NCBI GenBank assembly: GCA_025058435.1
Contig: JANXEM010000039.1
Span: forward strand, 1 to 6,253
Length of the DNA: 6,253 nt
Direction: 5' to 3'
From: Candidatus Caldarchaeum sp.
GTDB taxonomy: Archaea > Thermoproteota > Nitrososphaeria_A > Caldarchaeales > Caldarchaeaceae
In this document: piece by piece, positions 1 to 5,635 of the stretch
Numbering within the stretch: position 1 is the stretch's first letter
Layout: each line of letters starts with the position of its first letter
Translations under genes and position numbers: made by a program
Notes under the pieces: model-generated
Database searches by the model: none
Seen by the model: the letters and a program-made list of their open reading frames with translations, nothing else
Told to the model about the DNA's origin: nothing

Positions 1-2
1 TT

Positions 3-2216
3 GGGGAGGTTTTCCAGGTCTGCATCGTTCCCGAAGCGGCCGGGTTCTGGCGAGTTGTTGCTACTGTCATGGCTTGGCAGGGAGACATCCATGCAGGCGG
101 TAGCGGATGGGCTATAATCCGGATGAAAAACCTTGAAGCAGGCGTCTTCAACATCACCGAATTCCAAATATGGCTATCAGGATATGACAGGCCGGCCATC
201 ACTTTTTCGAAGCCAGAAGGCATAGTTCTCGGACGGCTGGTCGACAGAGACATCAACATAACGATAAGGCCGAACGCTGACGTCCCCGTCGGACGGCTCA
301 AAGCAGAGCTCAAATTCAAAGCGGTGTTCACGGGCGATGACGGACGGAGAATAGGGCCTTTGACGGTCTCGACTGACCTTGACTACGTCGTCATCGAGCC
401 GTATAGAACCTTCAGGTTCCGCGTGACCGACTACTGGGGCCTTAACCCGGTTCCCGACGCAACCGTGGAAATGACTTCAACCCTGCCGGGAGCCACCGCG
501 ACCTTCCTCTACAAATCCGACGAAAACGGCTACGTCGAAATAAGGAGAATGAACGAAGGCGCTTACCTGACAAAGGTTTTCTACCTATCTCCCTACGACG
601 GCCGCCTACATCTCGCCAACCAAATATACCCGATTCTTGCAGACCTCGCGAAAAATCCCACGGTCAAAACCTTCCTCTACGAAGCCCACGTGGTCTTGAA
701 AGATTTGGCGAACAGGCCTCTGGACACGGAGGTGTTTCTCAACGGAGTTAAGACAAATTCGGTCAACGGCTTGGCTAAATTCGTCAACGTCCCCGCAGGA
801 ACTTACCGGTTCAAAGCCAGTTGGCTCGGAGTCGAAGTTTTTGAATCCGACCTAAGGGTATCGGAGCCGCTCGTGAAAAACAGCCCCGGCGGAACCCTCG
901 AAGCAACCGCCCAAGTCGGAGACCTCCAAATCAACGTAAAAAAGGCCGACGGAAAAAACATCGACCTCCCTCTGCTGGTTCGCCTCTCGCCTTTTCAACG
1001 GACGGCCCAAAACACAACATCCCCAACATTCGACAGACTTCCGAAAGGAGCCTACCAAATTGAAATAGAGGCATACAATACCTTCAAAAAGAAATTCGTA
1101 CCGGTCGGACAGACCACGCTTAGAATCCCCGAAAACCACGGAGAAAACACGGTCAACGTCGCTGTTTTCGACGCAGACGTCGAAATAACCGACTACGAAG
1201 GCCGGAAACTCGTGGACGCGGCTGTCACGGTCGAAGGCAGGCCCATGCCCCTCCAAGACGGAAAGATAAGGTTGAAGGACATCACCGCCGGGGCCTACGG
1301 CTTCGAAGCAGTTTGGAAAGGATTCAAAGTGTTGGACACCGTCGTGGTTCTTCGTCCAGGAGTGCAGACATCGCTGAAGGCAGAAATATACGCCATACGG
1401 ATAAAAGTTGTGGGCGTCGATGGGTTAGAAATATCGAGGGCAAAAGCTCTTCTCCAGCTCGGAAACATGGCCGTGGAACGTCAAGTCGTCAACGGAACCG
1501 TGGTCTTCGAAGAAGTTCCAGCCGGCACGCATACCCTGAAAATTTTCCTCGACGATGCTGAAATCTATTCGGAGCCGATGCAAACCATCCAAAATATCCA
1601 GATAATCGCTAAAGCAGGATACGTTGTCCTGTTTTTCAAGGACCAGAGAGGAGCACCGGTCGCAGGTGTCGCGGTCGACGCCCCCAACCTCGGCTCGACA
1701 ACCACCAAAGCAGACGGAACGGCGACGTTAGGCCAGAAACCACTGGGCTCATACCGGTTCACAGCCAAATACCGTGGGTTCACCGTCTTCGAAGCCGTCG
1801 CAAAAGCAGGCGAACGAACCGAATTCACTTTGCCCCTCTACAGCTTCAAAGTGTCCGTGGTCAACGAATTCAACACACCGTTGGAAGCAACCATAGAGGC
1901 TGTACGGGGCGACGTTTCTCTTGGCAGATTCACCAGCTCCGAAGCCATGTTTGTCGCCGTTCCGCCCGGCGCGTACCAGATCCGAACAACTTTGGGAACG
2001 AAGAACGTCGAGCAACAGGTCTTGGTCACCGGCGACGGCCAGTCCTTCACGGTGAAAATGCCCGTGGCCCTCGTGTTGGGGAATGTTACGCTTTCGCTAC
2101 AGGAATTGACCACCATCTTGTTGCCGGTAATCGTGATGGTCGTTGGCATAACATCCACGGTAGTCTTACGCAGAACTGTTTCCCGCGCGAAAAGACGGAC
2201 GAAAGGCAGGGTCTGA
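3..2216 (+). CDS. Membrane-anchored surface protein with seven carboxypeptidase-regulatory-like beta-sandwich repeats (5' partial)
   Basis: The frame is open from the first complete codon at position 3, and the residues before the ATG at 69 (including FWRVVATVMAWQGD) continue a beta-rich domain, so the gene probably starts upstream of the window and the ATG at 69 is internal. Residues below count from that ATG. Residues 1-112 look like an Ig-like domain. Seven repeats of about 75-83 residues follow (near 114-185, 206-265, 286-353, 367-430, 441-510, 517-588 and 591-664). Each has a variant of the P-x-G-[AST]-Y motif typical of prealbumin/CarboxypepD_reg-like folds, at Y166, Y246, Y329, Y410, H488, Y562 and Y636. 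A hydrophobic helix at about 678-700 followed by RRTVSRAKRRTKGR predicts a C-terminal anchor with the repeats outside the cell. There is no cysteine after residue 1, and N-x-T sequons lie at N28, N63, N315, N475 and N672. It likely acts in surface adhesion or sensing, or as a spacer stalk; the exact role is unknown. It is followed after 5 bases by the next gene. Confidence 0.85.
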   Translation, partial: GEVFQVCIVPEAAGFWRVVATVMAWQGDIHAGGSGWAIIRMKNLEAGVFNITEFQIWLSGYDRPAITFSKPEGIVLGRLVDRDINITIRPNADVPVGRLKAELKFKAVFTGDDGRRIGPLTVSTDLDYVVIEPYRTFRFRVTDYWGLNPVPDATVEMTSTLPGATATFLYKSDENGYVEIRRMNEGAYLTKVFYLSPYDGRLHLANQIYPILADLAKNPTVKTFLYEAHVVLKDLANRPLDTEVFLNGVKTNSVNGLAKFVNVPAGTYRFKASWLGVEVFESDLRVSEPLVKNSPGGTLEATAQVGDLQINVKKADGKNIDLPLLVRLSPFQRTAQNTTSPTFDRLPKGAYQIEIEAYNTFKKKFVPVGQTTLRIPENHGENTVNVAVFDADVEITDYEGRKLVDAAVTVEGRPMPLQDGKIRLKDITAGAYGFEAVWKGFKVLDTVVVLRPGVQTSLKAEIYAIRIKVVGVDGLEISRAKALLQLGNMAVERQVVNGTVVFEEVPAGTHTLKIFLDDAEIYSEPMQTIQNIQIIAKAGYVVLFFKDQRGAPVAGVAVDAPNLGSTTTKADGTATLGQKPLGSYRFTAKYRGFTVFEAVAKAGERTEFTLPLYSFKVSVVNEFNTPLEATIEAVRGDVSLGRFTSSEAMFVAVPPGAYQIRTTLGTKNVEQQVLVTGDGQSFTVKMPVALVLGNVTLSLQELTTILLPVIVMVVGITSTVVLRRTVSRAKRRTKGRV
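408..2060 (+). repeat. Seven tandem protein-domain repeats (degenerate at DNA level)
   Basis: The coding sequence contains seven diverged copies of one beta-sandwich module. The shared mark is a motif of the form P-x-G-[AST]-Y-x-[FIL]-x, seen as NEGAYLTKV, PAGTYRFKA, PKGAYQIEI, TAGAYGFEA, PAGTHTLKI, PLGSYRFTA and PPGAYQIRT. Successive aromatic (or His) positions are 80, 83, 81, 78, 74 and 74 residues apart. I saw no matching near-identical DNA repeat, so the duplication appears old. Confidence 0.7.
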
Positions 2217-2221
2217 CGCGC

Positions 2222-2548
2222 ATGAACTCGACTGAGCTCGAGCTGTTAGTGGTCTTCTCGACTTTCATCCTGACCATGATATTTACCGTGGTCGTTTATG
2301 GAATAGCCAAAGAGCTAAGCCTTGGAATTTTTAGAAGATTCTTTAAAATCTTAATAGCGGCCGCCTTCATCTCGATTCTGGGGAGGGGGATAGCTTTAAT
2401 GGAGCTCGGCGGCAGAATAGGGCCTCTACCGTTGGGTATAGAAACGATATCGGGTCTGCTTTTCTTCATATTGCTTACGGCGGCCTTCTGGGTTCTGCTC
2501 CGTGACTGGCGGAAAATTTCGCTGGAAAAACCCGTCAAACGAGGCTGA
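2222..2548 (+). CDS. Small three-helix membrane protein of unknown function
   Basis: A 108-residue protein with three predicted membrane helices at about residues 8-29, 41-60 and 75-93. It has basic loops or tails (IFRRFFK between helices 1 and 2, and RDWRKISLEKPVKRG at the end). The net positive C-terminus suggests a cytoplasmic tail, which would place the N-terminus outside. It starts 5 bases after the stop of the surface-protein gene and ends 5 bases before the ATPase gene, so it is probably co-transcribed and co-translated with both. A weak AGGG at 2208-2211 could serve as ribosome-binding site. I recognise no family. It is too short for the archaellum/pilus platform protein ArlJ/TadC. 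By position it could be the membrane partner linking the external repeat protein to the cytoplasmic ATPase, but that is inference. Confidence 0.75.
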   Translation: MNSTELELLVVFSTFILTMIFTVVVYGIAKELSLGIFRRFFKILIAAAFISILGRGIALMELGGRIGPLPLGIETISGLLFFILLTAAFWVLLRDWRKISLEKPVKRG

Positions 2549-2553
2549 AAAGG

Positions 2554-3234
2554 ATGCAGGTAACCATCAACTGGGTTGTCGAAACAATCCTCGGAAAAAT
2601 CGGCTCGATCATCTTCACCGGGCCCAACGGCGTCGGCAAAACACTTCTCGCTTCGCAGGCGGCTGAAAAAGCCCTCAAACAAGGCCGAAAAGTCATCTAC
2701 GCCCTGACAACGATGGCGCCCCAAAACTTCATCGACCTCGCCGGCTCGGTTTCCATAGATTTCCGGGACTATCTGTCCAACGATTCGATGGTGATCGTCG
2801 ACTGCCACACGAGGGGAGAAAAAACACCTTTCGCAAAATACACCATCAGCCCCGAATCAAGCCTCCTTGAAATCAGGCAGAAATTCCTCGAAGCAGCCGA
2901 CTACAGCGACAACTTCTTCCTCGTCATCGATGACTTGAGCACGCTGCTGGCCTATGTTCCGTCGGAAAACGCCTTCAAGTTCTACCAAGCCGTGGCCTCC
3001 GACGTCAGAAGGAGCAACGCGACGTCCGTGGCGGTTATCGTCCCCGAAATCCTCGAGCAAAAGCTGACCAACCTGCTCTATTCCCTATCCGACGGCGTCG
3101 TGGAAATGACGATGGAAGAGATGGGAGGCAACCTCCGGAGATTCCTGCGGATAAGATTTCTCCGAGGCCTAAGACATCCTACCGAATGGAACGAATACAT
3201 CATCAGCCTCAAAGGAATACAGCTCATCGTATAG
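2554..3234 (+). CDS. ArlH (FlaH)/KaiC-like RecA-fold ATPase, probably nucleotide-binding switch
   Basis: A 226-residue cytoplasmic protein with the single-domain KaiC/ArlH layout. The Walker A motif is GPNGVGKT at residues 23-30, and Walker B is FLVIDDLS at 122-129 with D126 and D127. The C-terminal strands (GVVEMTMEE, RRFLRIRFLRG, then YIISLKGIQLIV) match the usual KaiC-family end. In KaiC the strand after Walker A ends in a Glu-Glu pair followed by Thr-Pro-Gln; here the corresponding segment is TTMAPQNF (52-59), so the catalytic glutamates line up with T53 and M54. Weak or absent hydrolysis is expected. ArlH proteins are known to bind ATP and work as regulators of the archaellum motor. GAGG at 2541-2544 lies at suitable distance before the ATG at 2554. 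It is the third gene of the + strand cassette, behind the surface and three-helix proteins. No ArlI or ArlJ gene is visible, so an archaellum role is not supported by the window. A general KaiC-like regulatory ATPase is the alternative. Confidence 0.82.
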   Translation: MQVTINWVVETILGKIGSIIFTGPNGVGKTLLASQAAEKALKQGRKVIYALTTMAPQNFIDLAGSVSIDFRDYLSNDSMVIVDCHTRGEKTPFAKYTISPESSLLEIRQKFLEAADYSDNFFLVIDDLSTLLAYVPSENAFKFYQAVASDVRRSNATSVAVIVPEILEQKLTNLLYSLSDGVVEMTMEEMGGNLRRFLRIRFLRGLRHPTEWNEYIISLKGIQLIV

Positions 3235-3244
3235 AAACGGCTGG

Positions 3245-3252
3245 TATTTATT
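3245..3252 (+). promoter_or_regulatory. Possible TATA box for tRNA-Pro
   Basis: The A/T-rich octamer TATTTATT lies about 28 bases upstream of the first tRNA base, close to the distance expected for an archaeal TATA element. It falls in the 41-base gap between the ATPase gene and the tRNA. No purine-rich BRE is clear in front of it, so support is modest. Confidence 0.35.
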
Positions 3253-3275
3253 CGGGCGATAGCCAACTTCCTTAA

Positions 3276-3351
3276 GGGGCCGTGGTCCAGCTTGGTCTAA
3301 GATGCGCGGCTTGGGCCCGCGAGGTCCCCGGTTCAAATCCGGGCGGCCCCA
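3276..3351 (+). tRNA. tRNA-Pro (anticodon UGG)
   Basis: The cloverleaf folds by hand. The acceptor stem is GGGGCCG (3276-3282) with CGGCCCC (3344-3350) and discriminator A3351. The D arm (3285-3303) has one mismatch and one G-U pair. The anticodon stem CGCGG/CCGCG is perfect, enclosing loop CTTGGGC (3310-3316) with anticodon TGG at 3312-3314. The variable loop has 5 bases. The T stem CCCGG/CCGGG is perfect around TTCAAAT (3332-3338). There is no intron at 37/38 and no encoded CCA (AAG follows), both compatible with an archaeal gene. It would read CCA and, by wobble, other proline codons. Its last 19 bases overlap the end of the opposite-strand oxidoreductase gene. Confidence 0.96.
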
Positions 3352-4340
3352 AGACCTTTTCCAACATGTTCTTCGACGTGATGTTCAGAAATAATTTCCC
3401 ATGGGTTGACCGGCTTTTTTCTTCGGGCTGATTCGAGTATACATTCCGCTAACAGAGTTGCTCTGAGGCCGTCGTAGACGGTTACCGCAGGCTCAGCCCC
3501 CTTTTCAACACATTCTACGAAATGGGCGAGCTCGTTCTTCAGGGGCTCTGAATATTTTAGGTTCGGAATGACCAGTTGCTCGGCCTTCTCCAACACGACT
3601 TCCTGTTCGATGAAACGCACAGAAACAACACCTTTTTCTCCGGTGATGTGCATCTCCCTTTTCTTCCTCGGAGTAAGCCAGTTTGCCTCGAGTAAAGCGC
3701 TCCTCCATCCGGAGTAGGAAAGGAAAATTTGGGCGTGGTCTTCGTAACTGTGTCTTAGACGGCCGCACATCGCGTAAACGCTTTCAGGTAACCCGCCGAA
3801 AACCCACGTAACCAAATCGATGTCATGAACAGCCGTGTCCTTGACGACGCCGACGTCCCCAACCCTTTCCGGCCAAGAGCCTATTCTCCTCCCGTAGAAA
3901 AGCAACACATCACCAATTTCTCCTCCGTCGATGATTTTCTTGGCAAACTGGACGGCCGGGTTAAACCTTTCGATGAACCCGACCATCACACGCCTCTTTC
4001 TCTCCAACATTTTGTCGATTATTTGCACGGCCTCGGAAACCGTCGAAGCCATCGGTTTCTCGATAAGGACGTCGCATCCAGCATCCAGCATTTGGAGGGC
4101 TAATGAAGCGTGAGTCGTCGACGGCGTGCAAATGGTTACGGCGTCGGGCCGGGTTTTCTCAATCATCTCCCCGGCGTCGGTGAAAAGATGTTCCACACCA
4201 AACCTTTTCCCAGCCCGTGAAGCACGGCCAAAATCGACGTCACAAACCCCCACCACCTCGACACCCGGTAGCTCCTTCAAAACCCTAACATGATTCACGC
4301 CCCAAAACCCAGCCCCGACAACGGCAACCCTAACCAACAT
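3333..4340 (-). CDS. Gfo/Idh/MocA-family NAD(P)-dependent oxidoreductase, probably UDP-GlcNAc 3-dehydrogenase-like
   Basis: A 335-residue protein of normal family length. The N-terminal Rossmann fold has VAVVGAGFWG (GxGxxG at residues 9-14) and an Asp-ended second strand (GVCDVD). The EKP motif (94-96, catalytic-type K95) is present, and the C-terminal domain opens with VKDTAVHDIDLVTWV, giving the family D-x3-H pair (D168, H172). This pattern resembles archaeal UDP-N-acetylglucosamine 3-dehydrogenases, which oxidise the 3-hydroxyl before amination in acetamido-sugar synthesis. Substrate is inferred mainly from the glycan-gene neighbours; a generic sugar dehydrogenase is possible. The ATG at 4340 sits 9 bases after the stop of the upstream gene, with GGTGAT just before it as a ribosome-binding match. 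The final five residues (GAARI) and the stop are encoded by the complement of the tRNA-Pro T arm and 3' acceptor strand, giving a tail beyond the usual family end. Confidence 0.9.
   Translation of the reverse strand: MLVRVAVVGAGFWGVNHVRVLKELPGVEVVGVCDVDFGRASRAGKRFGVEHLFTDAGEMIEKTRPDAVTICTPSTTHASLALQMLDAGCDVLIEKPMASTVSEAVQIIDKMLERKRRVMVGFIERFNPAVQFAKKIIDGGEIGDVLLFYGRRIGSWPERVGDVGVVKDTAVHDIDLVTWVFGGLPESVYAMCGRLRHSYEDHAQIFLSYSGWRSALLEANWLTPRKKREMHITGEKGVVSVRFIEQEVVLEKAEQLVIPNLKYSEPLKNELAHFVECVEKGAEPAVTVYDGLRATLLAECILESARRKKPVNPWEIISEHHVEEHVGKGLGAARI
3357..3360 (+). terminator. Short T-run behind tRNA-Pro
   Basis: Four T residues begin 6 bases after the discriminator base. Archaeal RNA polymerase terminates at T-runs, so this could end the tRNA transcript. 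It is short and lies within the opposite-strand coding region, so support is weak. Confidence 0.3.
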
Positions 4341-4349
4341 CCATCACCG

Positions 4350-5396
4350 TCAAACCCCTAACACAAACCAGACATGCTCATATCTTCTATGGAACTCCTT
4401 CAACAAATCGATACGAAGCGAATTCACCAGCACACCATCAAACCCGGTGTAAGAATCGATGTTTTCCCCCGTAATACTTTGGTCGCTAACGAAATGCAGT
4501 CTGACGTTTTTGCTTTTGAAATTTGAGGATATTTTTTTGAAGGCTGCTTCAGAATGGCTGACGACGAGAATGCGTAGTTGTTTACGGGCTTTCTTAGCCA
4601 ACTCTGATATTCGAGATACCGCCTGTTTCTCTGTTTTAAACGCTGTTTTCGCGATTTTTCCAAACATGTTCGCCACCAGCGGCGGCAAGTTGTGGGACTT
4701 GAAATACTTTAGGACGTCGATGCTTTCGGGATGGAGCAGAACCGGGTCGTGAACGCAGTTTGTCAATATGCTGTAGTGGCCGGAATGTATCGTCATCTCG
4801 ACCAACGCCTCCACGAAAGCAGCCCGCGCGAACACCTGCGCAATTGTTGCGGACTCGGCTTCGGCCAGCTCGTCGAATGGGATGTGGGACAATTTTGTCA
4901 ACCCCGTCGATGCTTGTGTGCCTTTTCTCCACACCGGTATGCAAGCGTCAAAGAGCGACAAACCTCCGACATATCGTTGTTCTTCGGGGTTGGCCATGCA
5001 TCGTTTTGTAAAAGAGCTCAACAGTTTCTCTGCCTCACCGACTTTCGTCAGGCCAGACAACACCAAGGTCTTTGTAGCCGTGATTTTCTCGGTAACCAAT
5101 TTGACGATGTTTTCAGCCGACGCGTATTCGTCTTTTCCGTCTTTGACGGTGTTGACGTGAAGCCATGTTTCGTCCGCTTCGTCCAAGGGCTCCGATATCA
5201 CCTTGAACCTATCTTCTGCGCAGAGTTTGATGAACTCTATTTTGTTCACGCATCTGTGGGTGAGCTGGTCGTGGTTGGCGGCCTTCGATTCGACGTAGGG
5301 GTTGGGGCTGTAAAAGAAGGTTTTGAACCCTGCGTTGGCGAGCTTGAGGGCGGCCGAAATTCCCGTTTCATCCGTTGATGCGAAGAAGATTTTCAT
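4350..5396 (-). CDS. Diverged nucleotide-sugar dehydrogenase-like protein (UDP-Glc/GDP-Man dehydrogenase family, motifs eroded)
   Basis: The start is placed at the ATG at 5396 (348 residues): it overlaps the upstream stop as ATGA, has GGGGGAG 5 bases before it, and begins a clean beta strand (MKIFFAST). A longer frame from 5465 adds 23 residues that look non-native. Segment order recalls WecC/UGDH enzymes: an N-terminal Rossmann-like unit (1-31), LVLSGLTKVG (111-120) where the family has a conserved Ser/Thr-rich turn, PEEQRYVGG (137-145) where it has PER...VVGG, a helix at 178-206 like the central dimer helix, NCVHDPVLL (212-220) resembling the catalytic C-x-P-x-D-P segment with C213, and a C-terminal Rossmann-like unit (274-347). 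The glycine-rich NAD loop is missing (STDETG instead of GxGxxG), and the protein is some 70-90 residues shorter than typical members. Either it is an altered dehydrogenase or a non-catalytic relative. The 3' third (about 4440-4700) looks more A/T-rich than its neighbours. The family call is by eye and moderate. Confidence 0.6.
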   Translation of the reverse strand: MKIFFASTDETGISAALKLANAGFKTFFYSPNPYVESKAANHDQLTHRCVNKIEFIKLCAEDRFKVISEPLDEADETWLHVNTVKDGKDEYASAENIVKLVTEKITATKTLVLSGLTKVGEAEKLLSSFTKRCMANPEEQRYVGGLSLFDACIPVWRKGTQASTGLTKLSHIPFDELAEAESATIAQVFARAAFVEALVEMTIHSGHYSILTNCVHDPVLLHPESIDVLKYFKSHNLPPLVANMFGKIAKTAFKTEKQAVSRISELAKKARKQLRILVVSHSEAAFKKISSNFKSKNVRLHFVSDQSITGENIDSYTGFDGVLVNSLRIDLLKEFHRRYEHVWFVLGV

Positions 5397-5635
5397 GCCT
5401 TCTCCCCCTTCAACAGGATGCGGTAGAGCCAGAACTCCGTAAGCTTCTGCCAGCCAACCACCCATCCCGTGAAGACAACGAAACCAGCCACAGTTCTTGC
5501 GACGGAGCTGAGGACTCCTCTGTCCGTTCCCTCGATTACAGGAAGAACAACAAACGCGATAAACGACGTGGCAACGAGGAAAAGGGCCCAGACCAACGTA
5601 AGCAGCACGACCAAGCTCAAAAACGAGTTTTTCAA
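5393..5635 (-). CDS. Small two-helix membrane protein of unknown function
   Basis: With a TTG start at 5635 the protein has 80 residues and two hydrophobic segments at about residues 6-34 and 45-70, ending in the basic tail YRILLKGEKA. TTG is preferred because TTG and the stop of the transferase gene share the tetranucleotide TTGA (5632-5635), the same layout as the ATGA junction at its own 3' end, and because AGGGG lies about 9 bases upstream. An in-frame ATG at 5698 would add 21 residues but force a 67-base overlap with the transferase. I recognise no family. Sitting between a membrane glycosyl-phosphate transferase and a nucleotide-sugar enzyme, it may be a partner of the transferase or a small lipid-sugar handling protein; this is only inferred from position. 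Confidence 0.65.
   Translation of the reverse strand: MKNSFLSLVVLLTLVWALFLVATSFIAFVVLPVIEGTDRGVLSSVARTVAGFVVFTGWVVGWQKLTEFWLYRILLKGEKA
5402..5408 (-). promoter_or_regulatory. Shine-Dalgarno sequence deciding the start at 5396
   Basis: On the minus strand the sequence reads GGGGGAG, then AAGGC, then ATG. The purine-rich core is complementary to the 3' end of 16S rRNA and lies 5 bases from the ATG, supporting the start at 5396 over the upstream in-frame ATG at 5465. Confidence 0.6.

Noticed and set aside
852..1256. 134-codon open frame on the - strand
   Set aside because: It is a shadow inside the repeat-protein gene with no recognisable features.
2296..2808. 170-codon open frame on the - strand
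   Set aside because: It is antisense across the three-helix gene and the Walker A region of the ATPase; its protein looks like random reverse-strand translation.
3254..3264. Small hairpin GGC-GATA-GCC before the tRNA
   Set aside because: The stem has only three pairs and no T-run follows, so it is not a credible terminator or regulatory RNA.
3276..3351. Integrative element attached at tRNA-Pro
   Set aside because: I found no second copy of the tRNA 3' end in the window and no integrase, so only the overlap itself is reported.
4440..4700. A/T-richer stretch as a sign of gene transfer
   Set aside because: The shift is mild, lies within one gene, and follows a Lys/Phe/Ser-rich protein segment; it is not enough to claim transfer.
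4731..5378. 215-codon open frame on the + strand
   Set aside because: It lies wholly antisense to the dehydrogenase-like gene, is rich in Cys, Phe and Arg with no domain pattern, and has no ribosome-binding site or neighbour logic.
5397..5465. N-terminal extension of the dehydrogenase-like protein from the ATG at 5465
   Set aside because: The 23 extra residues overlap the small membrane protein's frame, precede the natural first beta strand, and the ATG at 5396 has the better ribosome-binding site and ATGA coupling.
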